Below are positions 17,297-25,950 of a DNA stretch of 64,000 nucleotides, piece after piece. This DNA is from UBA1429 sp964482225 (GTDB taxonomy: Bacteria; Chloroflexota; Anaerolineae; UBA1429). The notes below the pieces were generated by a model. The model was not told where the DNA came from. It was given only the letters and a program-made list of their open reading frames with translations, and did no database searches. Location: NCBI GenBank assembly GCA_964482225.1, contig CAYZWT010000012.1, positions 1 through 64,000 of the forward strand, in the 5' to 3' direction. Numbering within the stretch: the stretch's first letter is position 1; each line of letters opens with the position of its first letter. The position numbers and the translations under genes were made by a program.

Positions 17297-18310
17297 ATGG
17301 AGATTCGAGTTCGGGTGCCGATGCGCGTGGACCTGGCCGGCGGAACGCTGGATGTCTACCCGCTCTATCTGTTCGAGGGCGGTGGGCTGACCGTCAACGC
17401 CGCCGTGGACATTTTCGCGGAGGTGCAGATCGCCACCCGCGCAGACGAGCGCGTGACGATCCAGTCCGATGACCTGGGCCAGGCCGAGATACACGCCAAC
17501 CTTGGCGCCCTGACACTGCAAGGCCCCTTGAGCCTGGTGCACTATGCCCTGGCCTACTATCGGCCCGAGGGCGGTCTGGATATACGCATCAATAGCCACG
17601 CCCCCCAGGGCTCGGGCATCGGGGCCTCCTCGGCCCTGCTCATGGCCCTTTCGGCGGCCTTGTGCCGGCTCACGGGCCGCGAGATCGCCTACCCGCGCAT
17701 CATTGACGTGGGCGCCAACATCGAGGCCCAGGTAATCGGCATCCCCACCGGCAAGCAGGACTATTTCCCGCCCCTGTATGGCGGCGTCTGCTCGATCTGG
17801 TTCGGCATTGACGGCTGGGAGATCGAGCGCCTCTCCCACGGCAACGGGCTGCTGGCCTTGTTGAACGAGAGGCTGATCGTCTCGTTCACCGGCACGCCCC
17901 ACTCTTCCGCCGCCACCAACTGGGCCATGCTCAAGAGCTATATCGAGCGCCAGGGCGACACGGTGGCCCGTATGCACGAGATCAAAGAGATCGCCCGGGC
18001 CATGCGCCAATGCCTGATAGACCAGGACCTGCCCCGCTTTTACGAGCTGGTGGATCGCGAGTGGCAGTTGCGCCGGGGGCTGGCCGAGGGGGTGACCACG
18101 CCCGAGATCGAGCGCCTGATGGCGGCGGCGGCCCAGGCGGGCGCCAGGGCCAGCAAGATCTGCGGCGCGGGGGGCGGCGGCTGCATGATCACCGTCGCCG
18201 AGCCGGAGGACATCGGCGCCGTGCGCCAGGCGCTGGCGGCGGCGGGGGCCCGCATCCTGCCCGCGCGCCTGGTGGAGACGGGCCTGGAGATGGACGTCAT
18301 CGGCGAGTGA
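17297..18310 (+). CDS. GHMP-family sugar kinase (heptose-7-phosphate kinase-like)
   Basis: A 337-residue small-molecule kinase of the GHMP superfamily. Motif 1 is RVPMRVDLAGGTLDVYPLY, the ATP-binding motif 2 is PQGSGIGASSALLMAL (~residue 98-113), and motif 3 is KICGAGGGGCMI (~290-301). The pattern resembles D-glycero-D-manno-heptose-7-phosphate kinase and related sugar kinases; the substrate is not determinable. ATG 17297 follows AGAGGGAG, although the frame is open to 16976. It converges with the DivIVA-like gene, with 17 bases between stops. Confidence 0.8.
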   Translation: MEIRVRVPMRVDLAGGTLDVYPLYLFEGGGLTVNAAVDIFAEVQIATRADERVTIQSDDLGQAEIHANLGALTLQGPLSLVHYALAYYRPEGGLDIRINSHAPQGSGIGASSALLMALSAALCRLTGREIAYPRIIDVGANIEAQVIGIPTGKQDYFPPLYGGVCSIWFGIDGWEIERLSHGNGLLALLNERLIVSFTGTPHSSAATNWAMLKSYIERQGDTVARMHEIKEIARAMRQCLIDQDLPRFYELVDREWQLRRGLAEGVTTPEIERLMAAAAQAGARASKICGAGGGGCMITVAEPEDIGAVRQALAAAGARILPARLVETGLEMDVIGE

Positions 18311-18327
18311 GGCGCGCCGAGGGCGCC

Positions 18328-18882
18328 TTACTCGGCCCCGTCCTCGCCGTTTGGCGTCGCATCGCTCGCTGCCGGGGGCAAGGTCTGTGGTGAGGGGTCG
18401 GGTGCGCTCTCGGGGGCGGCCGGCTCAGCCTCGGCGGCGGCGGATTCGCGCAAGCCGTGCAGCTCGCGCAGGCCATTCCGAATGGTGCGCGCGATCTGCT
18501 GCACGTGGCGATCCAGCTCCGCCAGCACCTGCGCGGCATAGGCATCGGCGCCGGCCCGCGTCTCACGGGCCTCGCGGCGCGCCCGCTCCAGGGTACGCTT
18601 GGCATCCAGCTCGGCTTGCCGCATGATCTTTTGCTCGTCCAGCAACAGGGCGACATCCTCACGTGCCTGTTCCAGAATCGCCCTTGCATCCTCCTGCGCC
18701 CGCGCAACGTACCTCTCGCGCTCGGATTCCAGCTCTTGCGAGCGCCGGACCTCTTGTGGCACCGAGATGCGCATCTGGTCAATGAGGTTCAGAAACGCCT
18801 CACGATCCACAAGCACGGCGTTGCCAAGCGGCCAGCGGCGCCCACGTTCGATCAGCTCTTCCAGCCGATCCACAAGCTGCAA
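18328..18882 (-). CDS. DivIVA-like coiled-coil protein
   Basis: A 184-residue protein. The N-terminus LVDRLEELIERGRRWPLGNA leads into a long coiled coil (residues ~50-140) and an acidic, Ala/Pro-rich tail. Proteins of this kind lie next to coaD in other Chloroflexota and carry vague names (ATPase, DivIVA-like); a role in polar or envelope organisation is only a guess. The first standard start is TTG 18882. However, GGGGAGG lies 9 bases before an in-frame ATA at 18891, and reading from there gives xDILQLVDRLEEL, which would restore a fuller N-terminus. The true initiation codon is therefore uncertain. Confidence 0.65.
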   Translation of the reverse strand: MQLVDRLEELIERGRRWPLGNAVLVDREAFLNLIDQMRISVPQEVRRSQELESERERYVARAQEDARAILEQAREDVALLLDEQKIMRQAELDAKRTLERARREARETRAGADAYAAQVLAELDRHVQQIARTIRNGLRELHGLRESAAAEAEPAAPESAPDPSPQTLPPAASDATPNGEDGAE

Positions 18883-18912
18883 GATGTCTATGGCTCTTGA
18901 CCTCCCCGCCCG

Positions 18913-19398
18913 TTACGCTTGCGCGCCGATGCGTCTGGACATATAGTCGGCCACAAAATCGGGCACCATCTGTTCCACGCACCCGCCCGCCAAGGCCACC
19001 TCTTTGACGATGGACGAGCTGATAAAGGCATACTCCAGGCTGGTCATCAGGCAGATCATGTCTATCTCGGGGGCCAGCTTGCGGGTGGTCATGGCCATCT
19101 GGTATTCCAGCTCGAAATCCGAGATCACGCGCAGGCCGCGCACGATCACCCGCGCTGCGTGCTTGGCGGCAAAGGTAACGGTGAGCCCCTCGTAGCCCTC
19201 AACCAGGACATTGGGAATATCCGCAAATGCCTCGCGGGCCAAGGCGACCCGCTCCTCCAGCGGGAACATGAGCGTCTTGCGCGGGTGGGCGTACACCCCA
19301 ACGACCAGACGATCAAAGACCGAGGCCGCGCGCCGGGCCACGTCCATGTGCCCATAGTGTACCGGATCGAATGTGCCGGGATAGATCGCTACCTTCAA
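18913..19398 (-). CDS. coaD: Phosphopantetheine adenylyltransferase
   Basis: A 161-residue enzyme making dephospho-CoA from 4'-phosphopantetheine and ATP. The nucleotidyltransferase signature YPGTFDPVHYGHMD (residues 6-19) and the C-terminal MTSLEYAFISSSIVKEVA motif are present, and the length is normal for the family. It begins with TTG at 19398 after AGGAGGG. It lies between recG and the DivIVA-like gene, 11 bases from recG, in one minus-strand operon. Confidence 0.95.
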   Translation of the reverse strand: MKVAIYPGTFDPVHYGHMDVARRAASVFDRLVVGVYAHPRKTLMFPLEERVALAREAFADIPNVLVEGYEGLTVTFAAKHAARVIVRGLRVISDFELEYQMAMTTRKLAPEIDMICLMTSLEYAFISSSIVKEVALAGGCVEQMVPDFVADYMSRRIGAQA

Positions 19399-19409
19399 CC
19401 AAGCCCTCC

Positions 19410-21857
19410 TTATGACAGGGCCGCGGCGGCCCAGAAATGCGCCACGCTGTGGGCCAACGCCCGATGCTGCGGCAGCGCCAACTCGGGATCCTGCTCGTGG
19501 ATGCGCAACGCCTCGCAGCGCGCCAGGGCCAACACGGCCGTGTCGCTCAGGCGCGCCACCTTGAGCTCGGGCAGGCCGTGTTGGCGCACGCCCAGGAAAT
19601 CGCCCGGCCCGCGCAGCTCGAGATCCTTTTCGGCCAGCACAAAGCCGTCGGTCGTCTCCTCCATCACCCGCAGGCGCGCCAGGTTCTCCTCAGAGCGACT
19701 CTCGGTCAGCAGGATGCAGTAGGAGCGGTGTTCGCCCCGGCCCACGCGGCCCCGAAACTGGTGCAATTGGGCCAGGCCAAAGCGCTCGGCGCCCTCGATC
19801 AGCATCACGGTGGCGTTGGGCACATCGATCCCCACCTCCACCACAGCGGTAGAGACCAGGATATCGAACGCGCCCGCCTTGAAATCCGCCATGATGCGAT
19901 CTTTGTCGTCGGGCTTGACGCGCCCGTGCAGCAGCCCCAGCCGAAACATGGGGAATATGTCCTGGCTCAGCCGCTCATACTCTTCCACGGCGGCCTTGGC
20001 CTCGATCTGGTCGGATTCCTCCACCAGGGGACAGATGACGAACGCCTGGCGCTCCTGCTCGATCTGGGAACGAATGAAGGAATAGATACGCTCGCGGCTG
20101 CTGCGGGTGCGCACCGCCGTCACCACCGGTTGCCGGTTGGGCGGCAGCTCGTCCAGCGTGGACACGTCCAGATCGCCATAGATTGTAAGGGCCAGGGTGC
20201 GCGGGATGGGCGTGGCGCTCATGGCCAGCATATGCGGGCGCAGGGCGCCGCCCTTGTCGCGCAGGGTGGCGCGTTGCAGCACGCCAAAGCGGTGCTGCTC
20301 ATCCACGATCACCAGCCCCAGCCGGGGCAGGTCCACCGCATCCTGGATCAGCGCGTGGGTGCCGATGGCGATGTCAATCTGCCCCTCGGCCAGCTCCTGG
20401 CGGATGCGCTCCTTTTCTGCGGCGGGCAGGCTGCCTTGCAGCAGAGCGCAACGGATCTCGGGATACCCGGCCAGCATGGCCGCCACGGTATGATGGTGCT
20501 GCTCCGCCAGGATCGAAGTGGGCGCCATCAGGGCCGCCTGATAGCCGGCGCGCACGGCGGCCAGCATGGCCGCCACGGCCACCACCGTCTTGCCCGAGCC
20601 CACATCCCCCTGCAATAGGCGACTCATGGGCGCCGTCTGGGCCATGTCGCCCAGCAGCTCGCCGATGGCCCGCTCTTGGGCGCCTGTCAGGGTAAAGGCC
20701 AGGCTCTGGATGAAACCCTCGATGACCTGGGGCTCGACCCGAATCGCTGGCCCATTCTCCTGGCGCCAAGCGTGGCGCTTTTGCAGGACGCCCAGTTGCA
20801 GCAGCAGCAACTCGTCAAAGCAGAGCCGGGTGCGAGCGCGGGCCAGTGTCTCGCGGCTCTCGGGAAAGTGGGTCTGCAGAATGGCGGAGCGCAGATCCAT
20901 CAGGTCGGCGGAATCGAGGACTTTCTGGGGCATGGGATCCACAATGCGCGGCACCCACTCTTGCAAGATGCGCCGGATGAGCCCGCGCAGCCAGCGCATG
21001 GGCAACCCCTCGGTGAGGGGGTAGATCGGCACCAGGCGCCCCGTGTGCAACAGGTTGCGGCGCAGCGGCTCCCATTCGGGCGAGGCGAACACCAGCCGCC
21101 CCAGGAACTCGCCCACTTGCCCGCTGACGGCGATCTCGCGGCCTACCTGCAAGCTCTTTTCCAGATGGGGCTGGTTGAACCAGGTACATTCGATGGTCCC
21201 CGTACCGTCGCTGAGCGAGATGCGGAACATGCCTTTGCCCGAACGGGCGCGCTGGGTCTGGGCCTGGCGCACGACGCCCACCACGGTGACATCTTCGCCC
21301 AGAGATAGCTGGTTGATCTGCTTGAGCTGGCCAAAATCGTCATAGCGGCGGGGGAAATGGTAGATCAGGTCGCGAACCGTCTCGACGCCCAGGCGGGCGA
21401 GACGCTTGGCGCGCGCCGGCCCCACCCCCTGGATCGTCTCGACGGGGGCGTTCAGCCCCTCGCCGCTATCCGCCTCCACGTCAGACCTGGCTTCCTCCCG
21501 GTCTTTCGCAGGCTGGGGCGCCTGTCGTTCGCGATCCGGGCTGGGTTCCGCCACCTGGCGGGGGAAGGCCGAGGGCACATCCTGCCCCTGCAACAGGCTC
21601 AGGGCAGACTGCACGGCAGCCTCGCGCGCCTGGCGTGCAAGGCCGTCATAGCCCGCCAGTGCCTGGGCCACACCGTCAATGCGCGCGCTATGCGCCGGCC
21701 CCAGCTCCTGCCGCGCCTGCCGTTCCCAGAACTGCAAGAAGCGCCCCAGGCCGCCGATCACCGCACGGTCGTTGCACCCCTGCTCCTGCTCCAGGAGCAG
21801 GATGCGGGTCAGCTTGTCCAGGGCTGATGACGGCGTCATATGATCCCGCTCTCGCAT
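19410..21857 (-). CDS. recG: ATP-dependent DNA helicase RecG
   Basis: An ~815-residue branch-migration helicase acting at stalled forks and Holliday junctions. It has an N-terminal extension (~150 residues, helical), a wedge/OB domain (YHFPRRYDDF), Walker A LLQGDVGSGKTVVA, VDEQHRFGV (DEQH box), LAMSATPIPRTL, STAVVEVGIDVPN, and the RecG C-terminal QFRGRVGRG followed by LELRGPGDFLGVRQHGLPEL. The frame is open upstream to 21953, inside degV; starts at 21857 (MRERDHM) or 21839 avoid that overlap. The N-terminal extension before the wedge domain is longer than in E. coli RecG. Confidence 0.94.
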   Translation of the reverse strand: MRERDHMTPSSALDKLTRILLLEQEQGCNDRAVIGGLGRFLQFWERQARQELGPAHSARIDGVAQALAGYDGLARQAREAAVQSALSLLQGQDVPSAFPRQVAEPSPDRERQAPQPAKDREEARSDVEADSGEGLNAPVETIQGVGPARAKRLARLGVETVRDLIYHFPRRYDDFGQLKQINQLSLGEDVTVVGVVRQAQTQRARSGKGMFRISLSDGTGTIECTWFNQPHLEKSLQVGREIAVSGQVGEFLGRLVFASPEWEPLRRNLLHTGRLVPIYPLTEGLPMRWLRGLIRRILQEWVPRIVDPMPQKVLDSADLMDLRSAILQTHFPESRETLARARTRLCFDELLLLQLGVLQKRHAWRQENGPAIRVEPQVIEGFIQSLAFTLTGAQERAIGELLGDMAQTAPMSRLLQGDVGSGKTVVAVAAMLAAVRAGYQAALMAPTSILAEQHHHTVAAMLAGYPEIRCALLQGSLPAAEKERIRQELAEGQIDIAIGTHALIQDAVDLPRLGLVIVDEQHRFGVLQRATLRDKGGALRPHMLAMSATPIPRTLALTIYGDLDVSTLDELPPNRQPVVTAVRTRSSRERIYSFIRSQIEQERQAFVICPLVEESDQIEAKAAVEEYERLSQDIFPMFRLGLLHGRVKPDDKDRIMADFKAGAFDILVSTAVVEVGIDVPNATVMLIEGAERFGLAQLHQFRGRVGRGEHRSYCILLTESRSEENLARLRVMEETTDGFVLAEKDLELRGPGDFLGVRQHGLPELKVARLSDTAVLALARCEALRIHEQDPELALPQHRALAHSVAHFWAAAALS

Positions 21858-21867
21858 GGCAAGGTGG

Positions 21868-22707
21868 TCACAGGAGGGCTTCGATGGCAGCCACCCCCAG
21901 AACCGAGTTGCCCAGGTAGGAGGCCATGACCGGGCCATAGATATGGTTCTCAAAGAGCTTGTCGGGCAGGTCTTCGCTCAGGCGCGTCTGCAAGAGCTCC
22001 AGGCCGGGGTGCAGGCCGGTGCTCACAGTCCAGAGGTGCTCCAGCGGGCCAAACTCGCTGACAAACTCGACCATGCGCTCAATGGGGTCGCCGCGTTTGC
22101 GCGAACGGGGCAGCGGCGCGATCTCGCCCTGCTCCAACAAGAGCAGCGGCCGATAGCCGGAGGGCGAGCCGAGGGCCACCGGCGAGTTCTCGATCAGGTT
22201 ATGGTGCAACATCTGCTCCGGCGATTCGGCATGAAAGGCAAAGTAGGTGCGCGCGATCAGGCCGTTGACATAGCGCACAATCTCGGCGGCGCCGGTTTGG
22301 GCGCGCGCGGCGCGCGCCGCCTCGACCACCAGAGCCCCCAGGGCGCACGAGATGAAGCGAGAATCCACGAGCTGCACATCGCAGCGCCCCACAAACTCGG
22401 CCCTGGCCTGGCGGGCCACTTGCACCGAGAGGGTGAGCCTGCTGGAGGGCAGCACCGCCACGATCTCGTGGGTGGTGCGAGAGCAACGATCAAAGACATC
22501 GGCAAACTGCCGCGCAGTCGGCGGCACGGCAGATGGCAGGATACGGCTGCGACGCCGGTAGAAATCGGGCGTTCGGATCGCCGGCGTGTCAATCAGTGTT
22601 TCGCCATCTAGCTGTATGCGCCAAGGCACCACCGCGATTTCGAGCGCCTCGATCACCTCGGCGGGCAATTCGGCTGTGCTATCGGTTACGATCCGGACGT
22701 TGCTCAT
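21868..22707 (-). CDS. DegV family fatty-acid-binding protein (FakB-like)
   Basis: A 279-residue two-domain DegV protein (VRIVTDSTAELP at the N-terminus). Family members bind a fatty acid and present it to the kinase FakA; the gene for the FakA-like protein lies immediately upstream, which supports this role. ATG 22707 follows a purine-rich ribosome site, although the frame is open to 22752. Next downstream is recG. Confidence 0.88.
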   Translation of the reverse strand: MSNVRIVTDSTAELPAEVIEALEIAVVPWRIQLDGETLIDTPAIRTPDFYRRRSRILPSAVPPTARQFADVFDRCSRTTHEIVAVLPSSRLTLSVQVARQARAEFVGRCDVQLVDSRFISCALGALVVEAARAARAQTGAAEIVRYVNGLIARTYFAFHAESPEQMLHHNLIENSPVALGSPSGYRPLLLLEQGEIAPLPRSRKRGDPIERMVEFVSEFGPLEHLWTVSTGLHPGLELLQTRLSEDLPDKLFENHIYGPVMASYLGNSVLGVAAIEALL

Positions 22708-22784
22708 TGCCCCGCTTCCCTCTGTCTGCAACCGACGATTCGATGGATACACGTCCGTGAGCCGTTGCCGCTCCCGGTATCGGC

Positions 22785-24467
22785 CTATTCCACCGAGAGG
22801 ATATAGTGATAGTGCGCCTGGCCCCCATCGAGCACTTCGAACTCGATGTGGGGGGCGATCTCTTGGAGTTCTGCAGCCAACGCTTGCCCCTGTTCCAAGG
22901 TTACGTCTTGACCACAGTATACCGTCAAAATCTCGTATTCGTCCAGTGGGATGCTCTCCAAAAGCGCTTGGGCAACGGGCAGAATCTCATCGCCGGACAT
23001 CTTGAGATCCCCGTTCAACAGGCCGATGAACTGCCCCTCTCGCACGGAGAGGCCGTTCACCTGCACGGTGCGCACCGCGCACGTGATCTCTATGGTGACA
23101 ACCGCCTGGCTGGCGGCGGTCATGGCGTCGTGGTTTTCGTCCAACTCGGCCTGATAATTGAACGCCAACAGCGCCGAGATGCCTTGCGGGACCGTCTTGC
23201 TGGGCACGACCTCCACCTGCTTGGATGAAAGCGCCCGGGCCTGTTCTGCGGTCAGGATGATGTTGCTGTTGTTCGGCAGTACGATCACCTGATCGTTGGC
23301 GACGCTTTCGATGGCCGCCAAGAGGTCCTGGGTGCTGGGATTCATCGTCTGGCCGCCCGGCACCACAGCATCGGCGCCCAGGCTCTCAAAGATGCGCGAA
23401 AGGCCCTCGCCGGAGGCCACGGCGACCACGCCGATCTTGGCTGCAGGGCCCGTTTCCGAGAGGTAGCGCGCCACGCGATCGGCCGGCAGCGCCAAAGGCG
23501 CGGGGGCAGCCGCCCCGGCGGCCTGGGCCGCCCGCATGAACTCTTGGTACTGGAGCTGCATGTTCTCGATGATGATCGAGGTTACGTCGCCTTGTTGGAT
23601 GGCGTATTCGAGCACCTCGCCCGGGTGATCCGAGTGGACGTGTACCTTGACGGCGCGCGCATCGCCCACCACCAGCACCGAATCGCCCATAGCCGCGATC
23701 TGCTCGCGCAGCGCGTCCACATCCAGGGTCTCACCCTGGATGATGCACTGCACATCGAACCCATACTCTTCTTCCTCAGGGGGGTGCACGTGGGCGGCAA
23801 GCTCCAACTCGGCAGAGGCTGCGCGCCCTGCCTCGCGGGGCGTCGCGGCCTCGCCTCGGGCATATGCCATGATCCCCTCCAGAATGCACACGAGCCCCTG
23901 GCCGCCCGCATCCACGACGCCTGCCTCGGCCAAGACCGGCAGCAGTTGCGGCGTGCGCGCCAAAGAGGCGCGCGCCTCTCGCAGGGTGGCCTCCATGAGG
24001 GCATAGACATCCGGCGCCTCTCGGACGGTGCGCCCGGCCATCTCGGCCGTCTCGCGGATCACGGTCAGCATGGTGCCCTCGACGGGCTTCATCACGCCTT
24101 TGTAGGCCGTATCTGCGCCGACTTGGAGCGCGGCAGCGATATCGTCCACGGTGGCCTCGGACTTGTCATCCAGCCCACGGGCAAAGCCGCGCAGGATCTG
24201 CGAGAGGATCACGCCCGAGTTGCCCCTGGCGCCCATCAGCGCCCCGTGAGAGATCAGCCGCAGCAACTCGCTGGCGGGCAGGTGCGCGGCGTTGCCCACT
24301 TCATCCAGAGCGGCGCGCAACGTCAGAGACATGTTGGTGCCGGTATCCCCATCGGGCACCGGGAACACATTCAGCGAGTTAACCTCGGCCACCCGCGCCT
24401 GGAGCGCCGCGCTCCCGGCTTGTAGCGCCCCGTAGAGCGCCTCGCCACCCACGGCGATGCGCCACAT
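22785..24467 (-). CDS. FakA-like fatty acid kinase (DAK2 domain protein, YloV type)
   Basis: A ~560-residue cytoplasmic kinase. The DAK2 nucleotide-binding domain at the N-terminus has NSLNVFPVPDGDTGTNM and GARGNSGVILSQILRG; the C-terminal half is the DegV-like/DAK phosphatase-like region (VVPGGQTMNPSTQDLL, LPNNSNIIL). With a DegV partner it phosphorylates fatty acids for phospholipid synthesis in Firmicutes; here this is inferred from homology and the adjacent degV. ATG 24467 fits the usual family N-terminus; an upstream TTG at 24533 is an alternative. Confidence 0.9.
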   Translation of the reverse strand: MWRIAVGGEALYGALQAGSAALQARVAEVNSLNVFPVPDGDTGTNMSLTLRAALDEVGNAAHLPASELLRLISHGALMGARGNSGVILSQILRGFARGLDDKSEATVDDIAAALQVGADTAYKGVMKPVEGTMLTVIRETAEMAGRTVREAPDVYALMEATLREARASLARTPQLLPVLAEAGVVDAGGQGLVCILEGIMAYARGEAATPREAGRAASAELELAAHVHPPEEEEYGFDVQCIIQGETLDVDALREQIAAMGDSVLVVGDARAVKVHVHSDHPGEVLEYAIQQGDVTSIIIENMQLQYQEFMRAAQAAGAAAPAPLALPADRVARYLSETGPAAKIGVVAVASGEGLSRIFESLGADAVVPGGQTMNPSTQDLLAAIESVANDQVIVLPNNSNIILTAEQARALSSKQVEVVPSKTVPQGISALLAFNYQAELDENHDAMTAASQAVVTIEITCAVRTVQVNGLSVREGQFIGLLNGDLKMSGDEILPVAQALLESIPLDEYEILTVYCGQDVTLEQGQALAAELQEIAPHIEFEVLDGGQAHYHYILSVE

Positions 24468-24562
24468 ATTCCCCTCGGCCCGGTCCGCCCCTTTAGAAAC
24501 CAGATCGCTGCTCAAAGAATCGCCCCCCCTCAACGACAGATTGCCCTCTCCGGAGCCCGCCG

Positions 24563-24919
24563 CTAGTCGCGGTCGCTCACCCGTATCCCCTGCACATGCA
24601 CATTGACCTCCGCCACGGGCATCGCCAGGGCCTGTTCGACGCTGAACTTGACGCTCTCCATCACATTGTTTGCCACCTCAGAGATGCGCGTCCCGTATTC
24701 GATCACCACATAGAGATCAATGATGATCTGATCGTCTACTACTTGAACCCCCACGCCGCGATGTAGATTCTCGACCTGTAGGATCTCGGCGATCCCGTCC
24801 CGCAGGGTCGCCGCCGCCATGCCTACCACGCCATAGCACCGCAGCACCGCATAGGCCGCAATGCTCGAGATCGCACGAGGAGAGACCTGGATTTTGCCAA
24901 AGACTGTTTCTCCACTCAT
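24563..24919 (-). CDS. Asp23/Gls24 family envelope stress protein
   Basis: A 118-residue Asp23-family protein (KIQVSPRAISSIAAYAV, then YVVIEYGTRISEVANNVMESV). These small proteins associate with the membrane and are usually encoded just upstream of fakA, as here. The ATG follows AGGAG. It is transcribed divergently from rpmB across an inverted repeat at 24947-24968. Confidence 0.9.
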   Translation of the reverse strand: MSGETVFGKIQVSPRAISSIAAYAVLRCYGVVGMAAATLRDGIAEILQVENLHRGVGVQVVDDQIIIDLYVVIEYGTRISEVANNVMESVKFSVEQALAMPVAEVNVHVQGIRVSDRD

Positions 24920-24941
24920 GGAAAGGCTCCTCGCAAGAGTT

Positions 24942-24970
24942 TTGCAGATACCATTTGCCTATGGTATCAT
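24942..24970 (+). promoter_or_regulatory. rpmB promoter overlapped by an inverted repeat
   Basis: TTGCAG (24942-24947) and TATCAT (24965-24970) are spaced by 17 bases, predicting an rpmB transcript from about 24977. GATACCAT (24947-24954) and ATGGTATC (24961-24968) form a perfect 8-base inverted repeat filling the spacer and touching both boxes, as an operator would. It also lies upstream of the divergent Asp23 gene. Confidence 0.55.
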
Positions 24971-24995
24971 AGCTGTCGGCCTCAATGCAAATGCG

Positions 24996-25013
24996 CGCAC
25001 CCCAAGGGGTGCG
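24996..25013 (+). promoter_or_regulatory. Hairpin in the rpmB leader
   Basis: CGCACCCC (24996-25003) and GGGGTGCG (25006-25013) form a near-perfect hairpin 20 bases before the rpmB ATG. It could be a ribosomal-protein autoregulatory site, but no known leader family is recognised. Confidence 0.4.
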
Positions 25014-25033
25014 ATTACGAAAGGGGAAAGGTC

Positions 25034-25219
25034 ATGGCCAAGTGTCAGATCTGTGGTAGGGGTCCGCAATTCGGTCATAATGTGAGCCACTCTTTGCGGC
25101 GCACCAACCGCCGTTGGTTGCCCAACGTCCAAAAGACCATCATCATGGTAGATGGCCGTCCCCAGCGGATGCGCATCTGCACGAGCTGCATGCGCACCCT
25201 GGCCAAGAAACAGGGCTAG
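25034..25219 (+). CDS. rpmB: 50S ribosomal protein L28
   Basis: A 61-residue large-subunit ribosomal protein. It has the zinc-binding form: CQIC (residues 4-7) and CTSC (50-53), with the typical GRGPQFGHNVSHS and RRWLPNVQ. The ribosome site is AAAGG close to the ATG. It is a single-gene unit with its own promoter and a terminator at 25243-25272. Confidence 0.96.
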   Translation: MAKCQICGRGPQFGHNVSHSLRRTNRRWLPNVQKTIIMVDGRPQRMRICTSCMRTLAKKQG

Positions 25220-25242
25220 AACAAGCTCGCTCCCGCCATCAG

Positions 25243-25272
25243 AGGCCGTTGTCTCTAGGATAACGGCCTTTT
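25243..25272 (+). terminator. rpmB terminator
   Basis: AGGCCGTT (25243-25250) pairs with AACGGCCT (25262-25269) and is followed by TTT. The hairpin overlaps the last codons and stop of the convergent rpe gene. Confidence 0.8.
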
Positions 25273-25950
25273 CATGTTCTCGATGGCGGCGCGGTAGCGC
25301 TCCAGGGCCCCGGCCACGCCCCACTCGCTGGCAAAGATGGCCGAGCCCATCACCAGTACATCGGCGCCGGCGGCCAGCACCTGGCTCAGCGTCCCCAGGT
25401 TGACCCCGCCATCCACCTCGATCAGGCAATCGCGCAGCCCGCGCCGGTCCAGCGTCTCGCGCAGGCGGCGCACCTTGTCCAGGGCGCCGGGGATCATCTC
25501 CTGGCCGCCCCACCCCGGGTCCACCGTCATGATCAGCACCAGAGCTACCTGATCCAGCACCTCGTCCAGCATGGAGAGGGGCGTGGCCGGGTTCAGGGTG
25601 ACCGAAGGAAGCGCCCCCGCTGCGCGGATCTGCTCCAGGGTGCGGTGCAGGTGTGGGCAGGTCTCCACATGCACGGTGATCAGGCTCGCGCCCGCCTGGG
25701 CAAAGGCCTCGATCTGGGCCTCGGGGCGCTCTACCATCAGGTGCACATGGATCGGCAGCCGCGTCAGCGGCGCGATGGCCTGCACCACCAAGGGGCCGAT
25801 GGTGAGATTGGGCACGAAATGCCCATCCATGACATCCACGTGTATATAGTCGGCGCCGGCCGCCTCGGCCTCCAGCACTTGCTCGCCCAGGCGGGCGAAA
25901 TCCGCCGAGAGGATCGAGGGCGCGATGCGCACCGGCCTTGGGGCGCTCAC
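25255..25950 (-). CDS. rpe: Ribulose-phosphate 3-epimerase
   Basis: A 231-residue TIM-barrel enzyme interconverting ribulose-5-phosphate and xylulose-5-phosphate in the pentose phosphate pathway. Motifs: IAPSILSADF, HVDVMDGHFVPN, VHLMV, TVDPGWGGQ and EVDGGVN. GTG at 25950 shares GTGA with the rlmN stop (4-base overlap), which fixes the start and implies translational coupling; the upstream-open frame to 26004 is not needed. Confidence 0.95.
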   Translation of the reverse strand: MSAPRPVRIAPSILSADFARLGEQVLEAEAAGADYIHVDVMDGHFVPNLTIGPLVVQAIAPLTRLPIHVHLMVERPEAQIEAFAQAGASLITVHVETCPHLHRTLEQIRAAGALPSVTLNPATPLSMLDEVLDQVALVLIMTVDPGWGGQEMIPGALDKVRRLRETLDRRGLRDCLIEVDGGVNLGTLSQVLAAGADVLVMGSAIFASEWGVAGALERYRAAIENMKRPLS

